The notes under the pieces are model-generated. The model worked only from the letters and a program-made list of their open reading frames with translations. It did no database searches and was not told the DNA's origin. 62,809 bases of DNA from Sphingobacteriales bacterium UTBCD1. Its GTDB lineage: Bacteria; Bacteroidota; Bacteroidia; Chitinophagales; Chitinophagaceae. The first letter of the stretch is position 1; each line of letters starts with the position of its first letter. Positions 8,684 to 17,783 of the stretch are shown here, in pieces. A program made the position numbers and the translations under genes. Where the stretch lies: positions 1-62,809 of the forward strand of contig MWTC01000030.1 of assembly GCA_002066995.1 (NCBI GenBank). The letters run 5' to 3'.

Positions 8684-9081
8684 TACAATAGACTGAGTAT
8701 ATACAAAAAGATATAGCTGGCGAGGTTCATCACAACAGTAACGCTCCAAATTTTCCCTTTGCTTCTCCCGGAATATAAAAGCATCATCACCAAACCTTCA
8801 ATCACCACTGTTGCCAGGTAAAAAATCAACCACTGACTTAAATAAGATACTGAATCATTCAATGAGATCATCTTAGTGAACAACAAAAATCCCAGGACTG
8901 TTGAAGCAAGGTTAACGAGAAAAGAATGAAACAGAACTTTACTAAAACGATTCAACCGGAAAAGCAGCATCACCACGGCTTCAATCAAAATAACTGCCAG
9001 CAGGATAAGCATTAATTGCCAGGGAAGGTCTTCACCAAAAGTTGGTGTTCCAACCACAACGTCTGAAAAATAAAAATTCAT
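8683..9081 (-). CDS. Small integral membrane protein, internally duplicated
   Basis: 132 aa with four predicted membrane segments. Two halves repeat one pattern: LIEAVVMLLFRLNRFSK...FLVNLAS (residues ~31-61) and VIEGLVMMLLYSGRSKG...VVMNLAS (~93-123), that is E(A/G)-hydrophobic helix-basic loop-(V/M)NLAS. It is a close paralogue of the next gene upstream. Its TAA overlaps the ATG of the MFS gene by one base and it lies about 30 bases after its paralogue, so all three are probably one operon. The function is unknown; an accessory or regulatory role for the transporter is an inference from context. Confidence 0.8.
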   Translation of the reverse strand: MNFYFSDVVVGTPTFGEDLPWQLMLILLAVILIEAVVMLLFRLNRFSKVLFHSFLVNLASTVLGFLLFTKMISLNDSVSYLSQWLIFYLATVVIEGLVMMLLYSGRSKGKIWSVTVVMNLASYIFLYILSLL

Positions 9082-9111
9082 AAAATATATTTTAAGTGAT
9101 AAGACCAGGTA

Positions 9112-9519
9112 TCATCCCCAAAAAATATCTCTTCCGAAAACCAGTATCAGAATTATATAACTTACCAGGTTCATGACCAGTGTTGCCAGCCACACTTTTT
9201 CTCTGGGTCTCTTTTTTGTCAGCAGGATCAGCAGGAAACCTTCTACAAGAACCGTTAGTGCAAAAATAACGAGCCAGCGAAATGTCAACCCCGGAGTAGA
9301 AATCCCCGATCCGATTTGCCGTATCAGCGGTGCTGTGAGAAACCCTACTCCCAGGGAAGCAAGATTGACAACAAGAGAATACAAAAAAGCTTTTCCTGGT
9401 TTTTCAATTTTAAAAAGTATCAGAATTACTCCTTCAACCAAAATAATAATTGCCAGAAACAATATTAATATCGGAATCAGGAGGAAAGCTCCGCCGCCAT
9501 CCAGCAGGAAAAGTTTCAT
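9112..9519 (-). CDS. Small integral membrane protein, paralogue of the next gene
   Basis: 135 aa, four membrane segments, first gene of the probable three-gene operon ending in the MFS transporter. It has the same internal two-fold pattern: LVEGVILILFKIEKPGK...VVNLAS and LVEGFLLILLTKKRPRE...VMNLVS. It aligns with the downstream protein along its whole length, indicating tandem duplication followed by divergence. The conserved Glu-Gly inside a helix and the Asn in NLxS are the residues most likely to matter. No known function; no signal peptide beyond the first helix. Confidence 0.8.
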   Translation of the reverse strand: MKLFLLDGGGAFLLIPILILFLAIIILVEGVILILFKIEKPGKAFLYSLVVNLASLGVGFLTAPLIRQIGSGISTPGLTFRWLVIFALTVLVEGFLLILLTKKRPREKVWLATLVMNLVSYIILILVFGRDIFWG

Positions 9520-9597
9520 ACAGTTATGTTTTTCTAAAAATAGGTAAAATTCGATTACCTGAAACTGATTTCAGATAATCCGGAATTCTTCCGGTAG

Positions 9598-10146
9598 TTA
9601 GTTACTTCCACTTTGTACTTCGGACAGCTGTACTTCACAATCAATCCTGACCTCTTCACCTACCATCAGGCTTCCGGCTTCTGTGATCACATTCCATTTC
9701 AGGTTAAAATCCTTCCTGTTGATACGTCCCGTGATAATAAATCCAGCCTTATTTTTTCCGGACGGATCTTTTACAACTCCGGTAAACTCCACATCCAGTT
9801 CAACTTTTTTAGTAATATCCCTGATGGTCATAGCACCGGTCAATTTATAATGCCCGTTATCGTCAAGTTTCTGATAACCTGTAGCAACAAATTTCAACTC
9901 AGGAAAATTTTTTACATCAAAAAAATCAATACTCTTGATATGCCTGTCACGGTCGGGGTTGCCTGTGGAGACAGAAGGTGTATCGGCAGTAAAACTGACT
10001 TTCGCCGTCATGAAATCATTTCCCTCAGTTTCGATGGATGCATCATAACTGCTGAACCCGCCTGTAATGGTAGTGATCATAAGGTGCTTGACTTTAAAAT
10101 GCACCTGTGAATTTTCTTTATCTATTAACCATTTTTTCTTTGCCAT
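9598..10146 (-). CDS. YceI family protein
   Basis: 182 aa from the ATG at 10146 (MAKKKWLIDKENSQVHFKVKH); the frame extends to 10170 but the extra eight residues do not look genuine. The family signatures WLIDKENSQVHFKVKHLM, the DRHIKSIDFFDVKNFPEL motif (around residue 75) and the GRINRKDFNL motif (around 150) are clear. YceI proteins are lipocalin-like barrels that bind isoprenoid-type lipids. No signal peptide is visible, so this one is probably cytoplasmic, unlike E. coli YceI. It stands alone between the membrane operon and the GH18 gene. Confidence 0.92.
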   Translation of the reverse strand: MAKKKWLIDKENSQVHFKVKHLMITTITGGFSSYDASIETEGNDFMTAKVSFTADTPSVSTGNPDRDRHIKSIDFFDVKNFPELKFVATGYQKLDDNGHYKLTGAMTIRDITKKVELDVEFTGVVKDPSGKNKAGFIITGRINRKDFNLKWNVITEAGSLMVGEEVRIDCEVQLSEVQSGSN

Positions 10147-10222
10147 ACCGGACTCTGTTGTATAAACCAAAATTAAATGATAAGCACTTTACCCTATGAA
10201 AAAAATGAAATGATCCAAGGAA

Positions 10223-11326
10223 TCAATGATCCTGCTTCTCTCTGCGCACCTTATCAATCACATCTAAGAGGCCATTGGAAAATTTATCATCCATCAATTG
10301 CCAGAACATGATGCCGCCCAGCTTCCTGTTTATTGCATATCTTGTTTTGACAGAAATGGAAACACTATCATCATAGGTGGCAAGGATCTTTCTATCCATA
10401 TTAAATGCATAGGGAGCTTCAGCAACTATATCCCAATATTTCACAAATCCGTTCGCTTCCGTTATACTGTCATATAAACGGGAATATGAAACGCCATGGT
10501 CGAATCGTGCCGGATCATACAGTCCGTTATTATTGGTTTCTTCCAGCAAAAAAAACCGGGAATAGAAAGCAGCGCCAATAACTAATTTTCCGGGAGGCAC
10601 TCCCGCTGCGATCAGCCTGTCCACCGCATTGTCTGCAGATTGCTTTTGCTCCCGTGTGGAATAAAGCGGCGTATGATGCCCGCTGATGGTGCTGAACCCG
10701 TTCACCAGGTCATAACTCATAATATTTATCTTATCCACCAGCCGGCTTGCTTTACTCCATTCAATTGATGAATCTATGTATTGATCAAAGCCACCTGCTG
10801 CAAAACTTATCTCATACGCTTTACCTAATTCTTTGCGTAATACTTTTAGCAACGAAGTGAAATTCTTTTTATCATCCGGGTTAAATATATGCCCGGGAAA
10901 GCCTGAAATGGCAGGGTATTCCCAGTCAAGGTCTATGCCATCCGTATGAAAGTATTCCATTAACTCTTTTGCTGACCGGGCAAATTCTTTTCTCCCTTCT
11001 CTACTTGCGAAAACAGGAGAACAGTCTTTACAACCACCCCAGCCGCCCAGGGATAAAATTATTTTCAACCCGGGGTATTTTTCTTTCAATGAAACCATTT
11101 TTTGTACCTGTGCGGAATCATAAGCATTGTCCACTGAAAGCCTGTTCTCTTTCAGGTGGCAGAATGAATAGATCAAATGGGTTAGTTTGCCCACAGGAAA
11201 ACTATCCAGTGCAGTAGTTCTCCCGGCAAAATAGCCGAGTACACTGATGTCATTTTTACTTTGCGCTACTGAGGAACTGATTGTAAAAAGTATAACTAAG
11301 AGACTTAGAAAACTGTTTTTCCGCAT
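10223..11326 (-). CDS. Secreted glycoside hydrolase family 18 protein (chitinase-like)
   Basis: 367 aa with a signal peptide (MRKNSFLSLLVILFTISSSVAQ, cleavage after AQ). The TIM-barrel markers are present: LSLGGWGG (residues ~91-98) and the catalytic DGIDLDWEYP at 129-138, with Glu136 the acid/base and the Asp residues for substrate-assisted catalysis. INIMSYD (substrate-contact Tyr/Asp) and the late MFWQLMDD Trp strand are also present. Family members hydrolyse chitin or related beta-1,4-GlcNAc polymers. There is no carbohydrate-binding module and no type IX secretion C-terminal domain, so it probably acts in the periplasm. It has no sugar-uptake neighbours. Confidence 0.94.
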   Translation of the reverse strand: MRKNSFLSLLVILFTISSSVAQSKNDISVLGYFAGRTTALDSFPVGKLTHLIYSFCHLKENRLSVDNAYDSAQVQKMVSLKEKYPGLKIILSLGGWGGCKDCSPVFASREGRKEFARSAKELMEYFHTDGIDLDWEYPAISGFPGHIFNPDDKKNFTSLLKVLRKELGKAYEISFAAGGFDQYIDSSIEWSKASRLVDKINIMSYDLVNGFSTISGHHTPLYSTREQKQSADNAVDRLIAAGVPPGKLVIGAAFYSRFFLLEETNNNGLYDPARFDHGVSYSRLYDSITEANGFVKYWDIVAEAPYAFNMDRKILATYDDSVSISVKTRYAINRKLGGIMFWQLMDDKFSNGLLDVIDKVRREKQDH

Positions 11327-11531
11327 TACAGAAATGTTGAAGGTTTTGCGTTTGCCTTTATCGGTTAAAAGTAATTAAATATCCTTAAATACAAACGGAG
11401 CTGGCATAGAAAAAGCAATACGGAAACTTCTTCGTTTTCATCTGAAAAATTTTCTTTCTTCAAAATGCCTGTAAAGTTGCCTTACTGCGGTTCTCATTTT
11501 CTCCTTATTTTTATTTATTAAACTATCCAGT

Positions 11532-12119
11532 ATGGGTAAAGGAAGATTGGAGGCTTTCAGTGACGGGGTAATAGCTATCATCATTACGATCATGGTGCTG
11601 GAATTAAGGATCCCTGATGGCGGCAAATTAAACTCCTTATGGCCCTTATGGCCAAAATTTCTCAGTTATATTCTCAGTTTTGTTTACGTGGCTATTTACT
11701 GGAATAATCATCACCACATGATGCATGCGGTACAAAAAGTAAGCGGTGGCGTGCTTTGGACCAATATGCTTTTATTATTCTGGCTTTCTCTCATTCCTTT
11801 TGCTACTGCCTGGATGGGAGAAAATCATTTTACACTCTGGCCGGTAGTTGTATATGGGCTCATATTGATGCTGTCTGCAATTGCGTACATAATCCTGGCA
11901 CATTGCCTGGTGAGCCTCCACGGAAAAGATTCGGCTTTTGCACAGGTGCTCGGAAATGATTACAAAGGAAAATTATCAGTAGGTATTTATGCAATTGCTA
12001 TCGGGCTTTCCTTCATACACCCGATGATCAGCTTTGCTCTGTATGCTTTGGTTGCCGCAATGTGGTTCATCCCCGACAGGAGGTTTGAAAACAGACAAAC
12101 TACATCTGCAGAAAAATAA
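11532..12119 (+). CDS. TMEM175 family (DUF1211) potassium channel-like protein
   Basis: 195 aa with about six hydrophobic helices. The N-terminal GRLEAFSDGVIAIIITIMVLE carries the RxxxFSDG signature of the family (FSDG at residues 9-12), which in bacterial TMEM175 shapes helix 1 of the tetrameric K+-selective pore. WNNHHHMMHAV follows helix 2, as in homologues. It starts at ATG 11532 and is divergent from the GH18 gene. Its stop lies only four bases from that of the convergent CopD-like gene, so no terminator fits between them. Confidence 0.9.
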   Translation: MGKGRLEAFSDGVIAIIITIMVLELRIPDGGKLNSLWPLWPKFLSYILSFVYVAIYWNNHHHMMHAVQKVSGGVLWTNMLLLFWLSLIPFATAWMGENHFTLWPVVVYGLILMLSAIAYIILAHCLVSLHGKDSAFAQVLGNDYKGKLSVGIYAIAIGLSFIHPMISFALYALVAAMWFIPDRRFENRQTTSAEK

Positions 12120-12123
12120 ATAA

Positions 12124-12597
12124 TTATCCTCCTCTTGAAAGGAGCACACCAATATAGACCATCGCAAAAGAAACCAGCAGCAGAACCCGCCCTGTCCATC
12201 GGGCTACCCTTCTTATCTGTATGCGGTCATGCTCATCCATCTTATCAGCAGCCTTCCTGCCCAGGAAGAGATCATGAGTAAGCGCCGCCAGCATCATAAT
12301 CACAAAGAGGATCACTTTCAGTGTAACCAGCTTCCCATATCTTGATGAAGTGAAAAATTCCCAGGAAAAATGAATGCCCCGGAAATACATATTAGTGATG
12401 CCGGTAAGCAACAGGAGGGCAAAAACAATATATCCGTAAAAACGGAATTTCATCCCGGTTATCATCATCACCTGCCGTTTTTCAGGATTATTCTTTATTC
12501 CCGGTATCAGCACTAACGGAAGTACCATCATGCCTCCTATCCAGAAAGCAGCGCAGATAATATGCAGCCAGACGCTCAGATAATACGATATAAGCAT
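12124..12597 (-). CDS. CopD-like four-helix membrane protein
   Basis: 157 aa with four membrane helices. WLHIICAAFWIGGMM near the start places a His in helix 1 followed by a Trp-Ile-Gly-Gly turn, and HDLFLGRKAAD is a later loop; both are features of the CopD / copper-resistance D superfamily, members of which may bind haem or copper in the inner membrane. No copper genes are nearby, so a metal role is not supported by context. It converges with the TMEM175-like gene and lies 30 bases downstream of the MBL-hydrolase gene on the same strand. Confidence 0.75.
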   Translation of the reverse strand: MLISYYLSVWLHIICAAFWIGGMMVLPLVLIPGIKNNPEKRQVMMITGMKFRFYGYIVFALLLLTGITNMYFRGIHFSWEFFTSSRYGKLVTLKVILFVIMMLAALTHDLFLGRKAADKMDEHDRIQIRRVARWTGRVLLLVSFAMVYIGVLLSRGG

Positions 12598-12629
12598 GAT
12601 TCCACTCCTTTCAATATTTCACTACATCA

Positions 12630-13466
12630 TTAAAAAAGTTTTAATTGCCTGTACTCTTGTTTTAAACTATTTTTCTGACTCAGTCCGTTTATCCCGGCAA
12701 CAGGATTAATACGGTACACTTCTGTTTCCTGGTACCTTGATGCCACAATAACGGAAACATCACCTTCATAAGGTTTAAAAAGCTTTTTGACTATTTCGGG
12801 GTTATTATTGTTTTCAGACAAGTGGGATAAAATAAGATGCGAAAGGTGATGGGGTTTGTATTTTTTAAATAAACCGAGCGCCTGGGTATTGGACAAATGA
12901 CCTTTCTTTCCGCTGATCCTCTTCTTTAAATGTCTGGGATAAGAACCGTTTTCCAACATGGCTTCGCAATAATTCGTTTCTAAAAAAACGGCATGGCAAA
13001 GTCTAAAATACCGTATCAGCTCTTTTCCCGGGTAGCCGATATCCGTAAAGATACCGATAGTAACATTGCCCCCGGAAACAATAAAACTGTGCGGGTCTGC
13101 AGCATCATGCAGTTTTTTAAATGCTGTGACTGTCAGCTTGCCGATTGATACAGTTGCAGTGTCCTGAAAATTATTAATAAGCTTTTTTTCAATTTTGAGC
13201 CCGCTTTTTCTCAAAGTTTCATCTGTAATGTACACGGGGATATTATATTTTTTTGAGATCGTTGCCACTCCGTTTATATGATCCGCATGTTCATGAGAAA
13301 TAAAAATCGCTTTTACTTTTGATAATGGAAGCTTCAAACGGTTCATTCGTCTTTCCGTTTCTGTACAGGATATGCCTGCATCAATTAAAACCGCTTCTTC
13401 ATTATTGCCAACATAATAACAGTTGCCATTGCTGCCGGAATTGATAGAAGATATGTATAAAGACAT
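12630..13466 (-). CDS. MBL-fold metallo-hydrolase (YycJ/WalJ-like)
   Basis: 278 aa. The metallo-beta-lactamase HxHxDH motif is SHEHADH (residues 57-63), preceded by the IDAG strand (28-31). Later metal/active-site elements are HDAADPHSF, FTDIGY and GHLSNTQALGLF, the last typical of the YycJ group, which has been linked to DNA processing or coordination of division and replication in Firmicutes. It has no signal peptide, so it is cytoplasmic. The length agrees with the ~260-aa family plus a short C-terminal extension (NSLKQEYRQLKLF). It may be co-transcribed with the downstream CopD-like gene, 32 bases away. Confidence 0.88.
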   Translation of the reverse strand: MSLYISSINSGSNGNCYYVGNNEEAVLIDAGISCTETERRMNRLKLPLSKVKAIFISHEHADHINGVATISKKYNIPVYITDETLRKSGLKIEKKLINNFQDTATVSIGKLTVTAFKKLHDAADPHSFIVSGGNVTIGIFTDIGYPGKELIRYFRLCHAVFLETNYCEAMLENGSYPRHLKKRISGKKGHLSNTQALGLFKKYKPHHLSHLILSHLSENNNNPEIVKKLFKPYEGDVSVIVASRYQETEVYRINPVAGINGLSQKNSLKQEYRQLKLF

Positions 13467-13618
13467 AGAGAAGCAAAAATAGCTCTCCTGCGAGAATCAG
13501 GATAACAAAAAGCTGATATTTCCCGATACAGAAAATCATTTTATGAAAAAAGCTGCGGATTCCGTGAGGAATATTTATTCACCCATTAAAAATATCATCC
13601 GCTTGATGTTTCGTGCCA

Positions 13619-14368
13619 TCAGGAGGTGATCAACTTCAGAAATTCATCTTTTTTTCTTCTCGCCACATCTATCACATCCCCGTTTTGCATTACTACCTGC
13701 CCCCCTTCCCCCCGGATATATTTTTTAATATAATTCATATTGATCAGGTGAGAATTGTGTACCCGGTAAAATTGGTAAGGCAACAATATCTCTTCAAAGT
13801 CTTTCAGCAGGCGGGTCACCAGCATGGTTCGTCCACCCACTAAATACAGTTTGGAATAATTGGAACTGGACTCAATACGAATAATATTTTTTATGCTGAT
13901 GAATTCCATTCCATCGTTTGTCGGGATGGCAATATTGTCTTCCTGTGATTTTTTTTCCTGGAGGCTTTTTTTCAGCACATTTATTTTTTCCTGGATCTGT
14001 TGTTTATGCCGGGTAAGCAGCCTGCTTACGGTATTTTGCAATTCTTCCACAGAAATTGGTTTGACAAGGTAATCGAACGCACTGATGCGGATTGCGTCAA
14101 TTGCATAATGATTATATGCAGTGGTAAAAACAATATCGGCCTGTATGTCCTTCAATTCTTCCAGCATGCGGAACCCATTCATCCGGGGCATCTCAATATC
14201 TAAAAACAGTACATCAGGATTATGGTGATGAATAAGAAGTATTGCCTCTTCCGGCTTTTGCACAGCAGCAACAACTTTTATATTAGGACAAAACTCCTCT
14301 ATCTTCTGCTGGAGGTTTTGAAGACTGTTCCATTCATCATCTACCAGTATCGCTTTCAATTGTTCCAT
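13619..14368 (-). CDS. LytTR-family response regulator, module 1
   Basis: 249 aa. Residues ~4-120 are a receiver domain: acidic pair D10/D11, phosphoacceptor D57 in LFLDIEMPRMNGF, Thr in FTTAYNH and Lys in YLVKPI. Residues ~150-249 are a LytTR DNA-binding domain (SSNYSKLYL, FYRVHNSHLINMNYIKKYIRGEGG). It lies four bases after the stop of its sensor kinase and must be co-transcribed with it. It is a close paralogue of the regulator at 53033-53782, sharing the RYIKGEGGQVVM and (V/S)ARRKKD endings. The probable target is its own OmpA-containing operon, which is inferred. Confidence 0.93.
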   Translation of the reverse strand: MEQLKAILVDDEWNSLQNLQQKIEEFCPNIKVVAAVQKPEEAILLIHHHNPDVLFLDIEMPRMNGFRMLEELKDIQADIVFTTAYNHYAIDAIRISAFDYLVKPISVEELQNTVSRLLTRHKQQIQEKINVLKKSLQEKKSQEDNIAIPTNDGMEFISIKNIIRIESSSNYSKLYLVGGRTMLVTRLLKDFEEILLPYQFYRVHNSHLINMNYIKKYIRGEGGQVVMQNGDVIDVARRKKDEFLKLITS

Positions 14369-14372
14369 ATAA

Positions 14373-17300
14373 TCATATTGCTTTAATCATTATTTCAACT
14401 TCCGTTCCTGCGGGCTTCTTGTTATCATCATACAGATCGGTGATCTTCACCTGCCCGCTGGCATGCTGTTCCTTGTTAAAAATATTGATCCTTTGCTCGG
14501 TGATGGTCAGTCCCGAGCTTTTATGATATGGCTTAATCTGCCTGTTATAGACCTCCGCCATTTGCCTGCCAATACCATTATCACGGATCACATACTTTAT
14601 GGATTCTCCGTTTAGAGACACCGCAACTGATATAAAAAGATTTTTCCGTTCACTATGTGCCAAACCATGAACAATGGCATTTTCCACATAAGGCTGAACA
14701 AGTAGCGGCGGGACCTTGTAATCACCATTGGATAATACCGGCTCCACATCAAGTTTAAAACAGAACTTATCATTAAACCGCAACTGTTCCAGATCTACAT
14801 ACAGGCGCAATGCTTCCAGGTCTTTTGTCAGCGGCACTAAATCGCTCCGGCTGCTGTCAAGGATCATCCGTATCAATCTGGCAAACTTGTTCAGATAGCC
14901 GCTGGCCAGGAGTTTCTCATTTTTCATGATAAAATTTTCAATGCTGCTCAGGCTATTGAAAATAAAATGCGGATTCATCTGGGATCTCAAAGCCATCATT
15001 TCTGTCTCTGCTATCTTTTGCCGGAAAGAAGCTTCCTTTCGTACCTGGGCGAAACGGCGGCGAATGATTAATGCAGCCAGAAATACTATAAGCACAATAC
15101 CGGCCAATTTAAACCAGATAGTTTGCCACCAGTACGGCTTTACAATAATCCTTACAGAATCTTCACTTTCTGGTTTGTTGCCGGATTTCATCCCGCCTTT
15201 AACTTGTAAAGTATATGTGCCCGGGGAAAGATTGTAAAAAGCAAGATGACCATTTTCATTTTGCTGCCAGTCATTCATCACACCTTCTAAACGATAATAA
15301 TACCGATTGCCGGCATCATAATTTAAAACAGAAAAATCCAAAGTAAACCGCCTTTGTTCCGGCAAGATGGTAATCTCTTTTTTCCCGGACGAGGTCAAAT
15401 GAAAGAACGAAGGCTTGTCCATTATGGTAACTTCACTAAAATGAACAGGTGCACTTTGCTCACGCTGGCTCAGCAATTCCAGCGGATTAATCCGCAATAC
15501 GTATCCCTGCGTGCCAAGAAAAATGGAATGATCGCTCCCTTCTGTAAAAACACCGATTGAATTACTGGAAATTCCGGCCGTATTGGTTAATTGCAGTGGC
15601 TGGCCTGTGGAATGAAGTATATAGTAAATACCTCTGCCGGTGCTCAACCAAACATTTTGCCATTGATCAAAAATGATTCCGGATATTTCTACTCCGCCAA
15701 GTATTTCATTATCCGAATAATCTTTTATGATCGTCTTAGTTGCCGGGCTAAAAGTGACCAGCCCGGTGTAAGTGCCTATCCATAAGTTCCCGTAATTATC
15801 TTCTGCGATGCTCTCAAAACTGTTACTGTGCTGCCTCAGCTCCTCGCCCTGGAATTTAAATACAGGTATAAACTTATCAGATGCCGGATCATATTTCAGA
15901 AGCCCCTCATCAATCGCCGTAGCATATATTTCTCTTTTTTTTGTAATAAACAGAGTCAACAGTCTTGGCGGAATACAATCCTTACAACCCGGCGAGTTGG
16001 TAAAATGCTTCAGAAATATTCTGTTCACCGGGTCAAAAATATAAATCCCGTTGGAACCATTATTCCTTGTCCGGATCCACCAGTGATGTTCATCAACAAC
16101 TGTAATCGTTCTTAAACCCGTATTATCATACCCATCCGGTGGTTTATAAAGAAGAGCCTTTTTTGATCTGAGGTCATAATGTACCAGGTACTCATTTGTT
16201 GTAATCCATAAAATACTATCGCCTTCACTTTGTAAATAATATGGTTTTCTAAAATCTGAAAGGGAAAATTTTCCTTTATTTGTCTGAATAGTATTAACAG
16301 TCATTTTCAGGGTACCTGCTTTATTGAAAAAGTAAAGTCCCCGCCCTGTCCACCGTGACATCCAATAACCATTGGACGTTTCAGTGAGAGAATAAATATA
16401 ATCAGATGAAGTCACAGGCAAAATACCCTGTGACGGGGAAATATTCCAAAGATCAAATAACTGATAGGAAGGCCTGGCATAAGAAACTCCTGCCTCCGTA
16501 CATACCCATAAAATATCCTGGCGGTCAACATAAACACACTGAACCGAGTTTTTTGAAAGAATTTGTTGGGGAAAATAACCGAGATGAAAATCATATTCCT
16601 TGCTTCTCAGGTCAACCGGGTCAACGAGAATCAGGCCATGATCGCTCCCCAGCACAATCCATCGCTTATGGTACCTGTCCCACCATTCAGAAATGGATCC
16701 GATAACCCGGCTGGCACTTGCCAGTTTTATTGATACAATTTTACCGCTCACCGGGTCAAAACTCATCAGCCCGCCTCCAAAGGAACCGACCCAGTAACGC
16801 ATATCTGAGTCCTGGTAAACAACCTGTATCGCTCCCTGAAACGGGCCAATTTTTTTTTCTATCTGCATGGTGGCATTATCAATCATAAAGACATAGTCTG
16901 CATTGTTGCCCCATAACTTACCCTGGCGGCCCCTGCCCAGGTTTGTATACGCTTCCTGCTCAAAGTTTTCATTTATATTCAAAATTCTCATTCCGGTGGG
17001 GACTTTCTCAAAACGGAATGAACTATCAACATGATAAAGGGAAAACTGGGTATTGATCCATGTATTATTCTGATCTGCAGGAAAAATATTTACATTTTGA
17101 TCATTATCCAGGCTGAATGAGTCACCGGGATTATGCCGGAAATTCCGGAACTCCCCGGTCTGCTTATCATAAACACTCACTCCCTCTCTTGTGGAGATCC
17201 ATAAGCGGTCTTTACTATCAGGCACTATACGAAAAATAAGATTGCTGATCAGTGAATTTTTCAACGCAGGATTATGAAAAAACTTTTTAATACGGTAACC

Positions 17301-17540
17301 GTCAAATCTGTTCAGGCCGTCATAAGTGCCGATCCAGATAAATCCCTGTTTGTCTTTGGTGATACAATTCACTCCATTATCAGATAGCCCTTCATTTTCT
17401 GTCAGGCTGTTAAAATGTATATCAGGAAACGGCTGTGCCTGCAATACATTACACAAAAAAAACAAAACTATATACAGCCACCGGGCATTCAAGTCTCTTA
17501 GTTTATGATAAATATAAAAAAAACACAGCGGATGGTGCAT
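14373..17540 (-). CDS. Propeller-type sensor histidine kinase (Reg_prop/Y_Y_Y/His_kinase), module 1
   Basis: 1055 aa. After a signal anchor, residues ~40-720 carry repeated two-component-regulator propeller motifs (GLSDNGVNCITKDKQGFIWIGTYDGLNRFDG and many D..GxLWxxT units), then a Y_Y_Y immunoglobulin-like domain (YYYRLEGVMNDW...LSPGTYTLQVKG). A membrane helix (LAGIVLIVFLAALII) precedes a LytS-type kinase with NPHFIFN (phosphoacceptor His ~858) and an ATPase region with PYVENAIVHG and DNGIGR. The 5' end is uncertain: ATG 17540 gives an odd polar leader, while a TTG at 17492 gives MNARWLYIVLFFLCNVLQAQ, a cleaner signal peptide. It senses an unknown periplasmic ligand. Confidence 0.92.
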   Translation of the reverse strand: MHHPLCFFYIYHKLRDLNARWLYIVLFFLCNVLQAQPFPDIHFNSLTENEGLSDNGVNCITKDKQGFIWIGTYDGLNRFDGYRIKKFFHNPALKNSLISNLIFRIVPDSKDRLWISTREGVSVYDKQTGEFRNFRHNPGDSFSLDNDQNVNIFPADQNNTWINTQFSLYHVDSSFRFEKVPTGMRILNINENFEQEAYTNLGRGRQGKLWGNNADYVFMIDNATMQIEKKIGPFQGAIQVVYQDSDMRYWVGSFGGGLMSFDPVSGKIVSIKLASASRVIGSISEWWDRYHKRWIVLGSDHGLILVDPVDLRSKEYDFHLGYFPQQILSKNSVQCVYVDRQDILWVCTEAGVSYARPSYQLFDLWNISPSQGILPVTSSDYIYSLTETSNGYWMSRWTGRGLYFFNKAGTLKMTVNTIQTNKGKFSLSDFRKPYYLQSEGDSILWITTNEYLVHYDLRSKKALLYKPPDGYDNTGLRTITVVDEHHWWIRTRNNGSNGIYIFDPVNRIFLKHFTNSPGCKDCIPPRLLTLFITKKREIYATAIDEGLLKYDPASDKFIPVFKFQGEELRQHSNSFESIAEDNYGNLWIGTYTGLVTFSPATKTIIKDYSDNEILGGVEISGIIFDQWQNVWLSTGRGIYYILHSTGQPLQLTNTAGISSNSIGVFTEGSDHSIFLGTQGYVLRINPLELLSQREQSAPVHFSEVTIMDKPSFFHLTSSGKKEITILPEQRRFTLDFSVLNYDAGNRYYYRLEGVMNDWQQNENGHLAFYNLSPGTYTLQVKGGMKSGNKPESEDSVRIIVKPYWWQTIWFKLAGIVLIVFLAALIIRRRFAQVRKEASFRQKIAETEMMALRSQMNPHFIFNSLSSIENFIMKNEKLLASGYLNKFARLIRMILDSSRSDLVPLTKDLEALRLYVDLEQLRFNDKFCFKLDVEPVLSNGDYKVPPLLVQPYVENAIVHGLAHSERKNLFISVAVSLNGESIKYVIRDNGIGRQMAEVYNRQIKPYHKSSGLTITEQRINIFNKEQHASGQVKITDLYDDNKKPAGTEVEIMIKAI

Positions 17541-17783
17541 GAATTTTTCGCATTAACAGCGGCTGCCTACAGGCAAAACCCACCGGCCGCTTTTTTTATC
17601 TTTTTAAGTGGCCTGATAAAGGATTTTAAACTGCACTATTCAAGAAAAGCCCCATCATCCTTTGCAAATGATTTCGTTCTCTTGAGTCCAAATATTCTTT
17701 TCACTCAAAAACGGCTAAACAGCCTGTTCATACTAAAGGTTATCAACCGTTTTTGCTGTTGATACCCGGGGCAGAAATAAATT

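Noticed and set aside
17505-17762. 85-aa plus-strand frame in the OmpA-kinase gap
   Set aside because: Overlaps the kinase 5' end on the opposite strand, low-complexity composition, no family resemblance.
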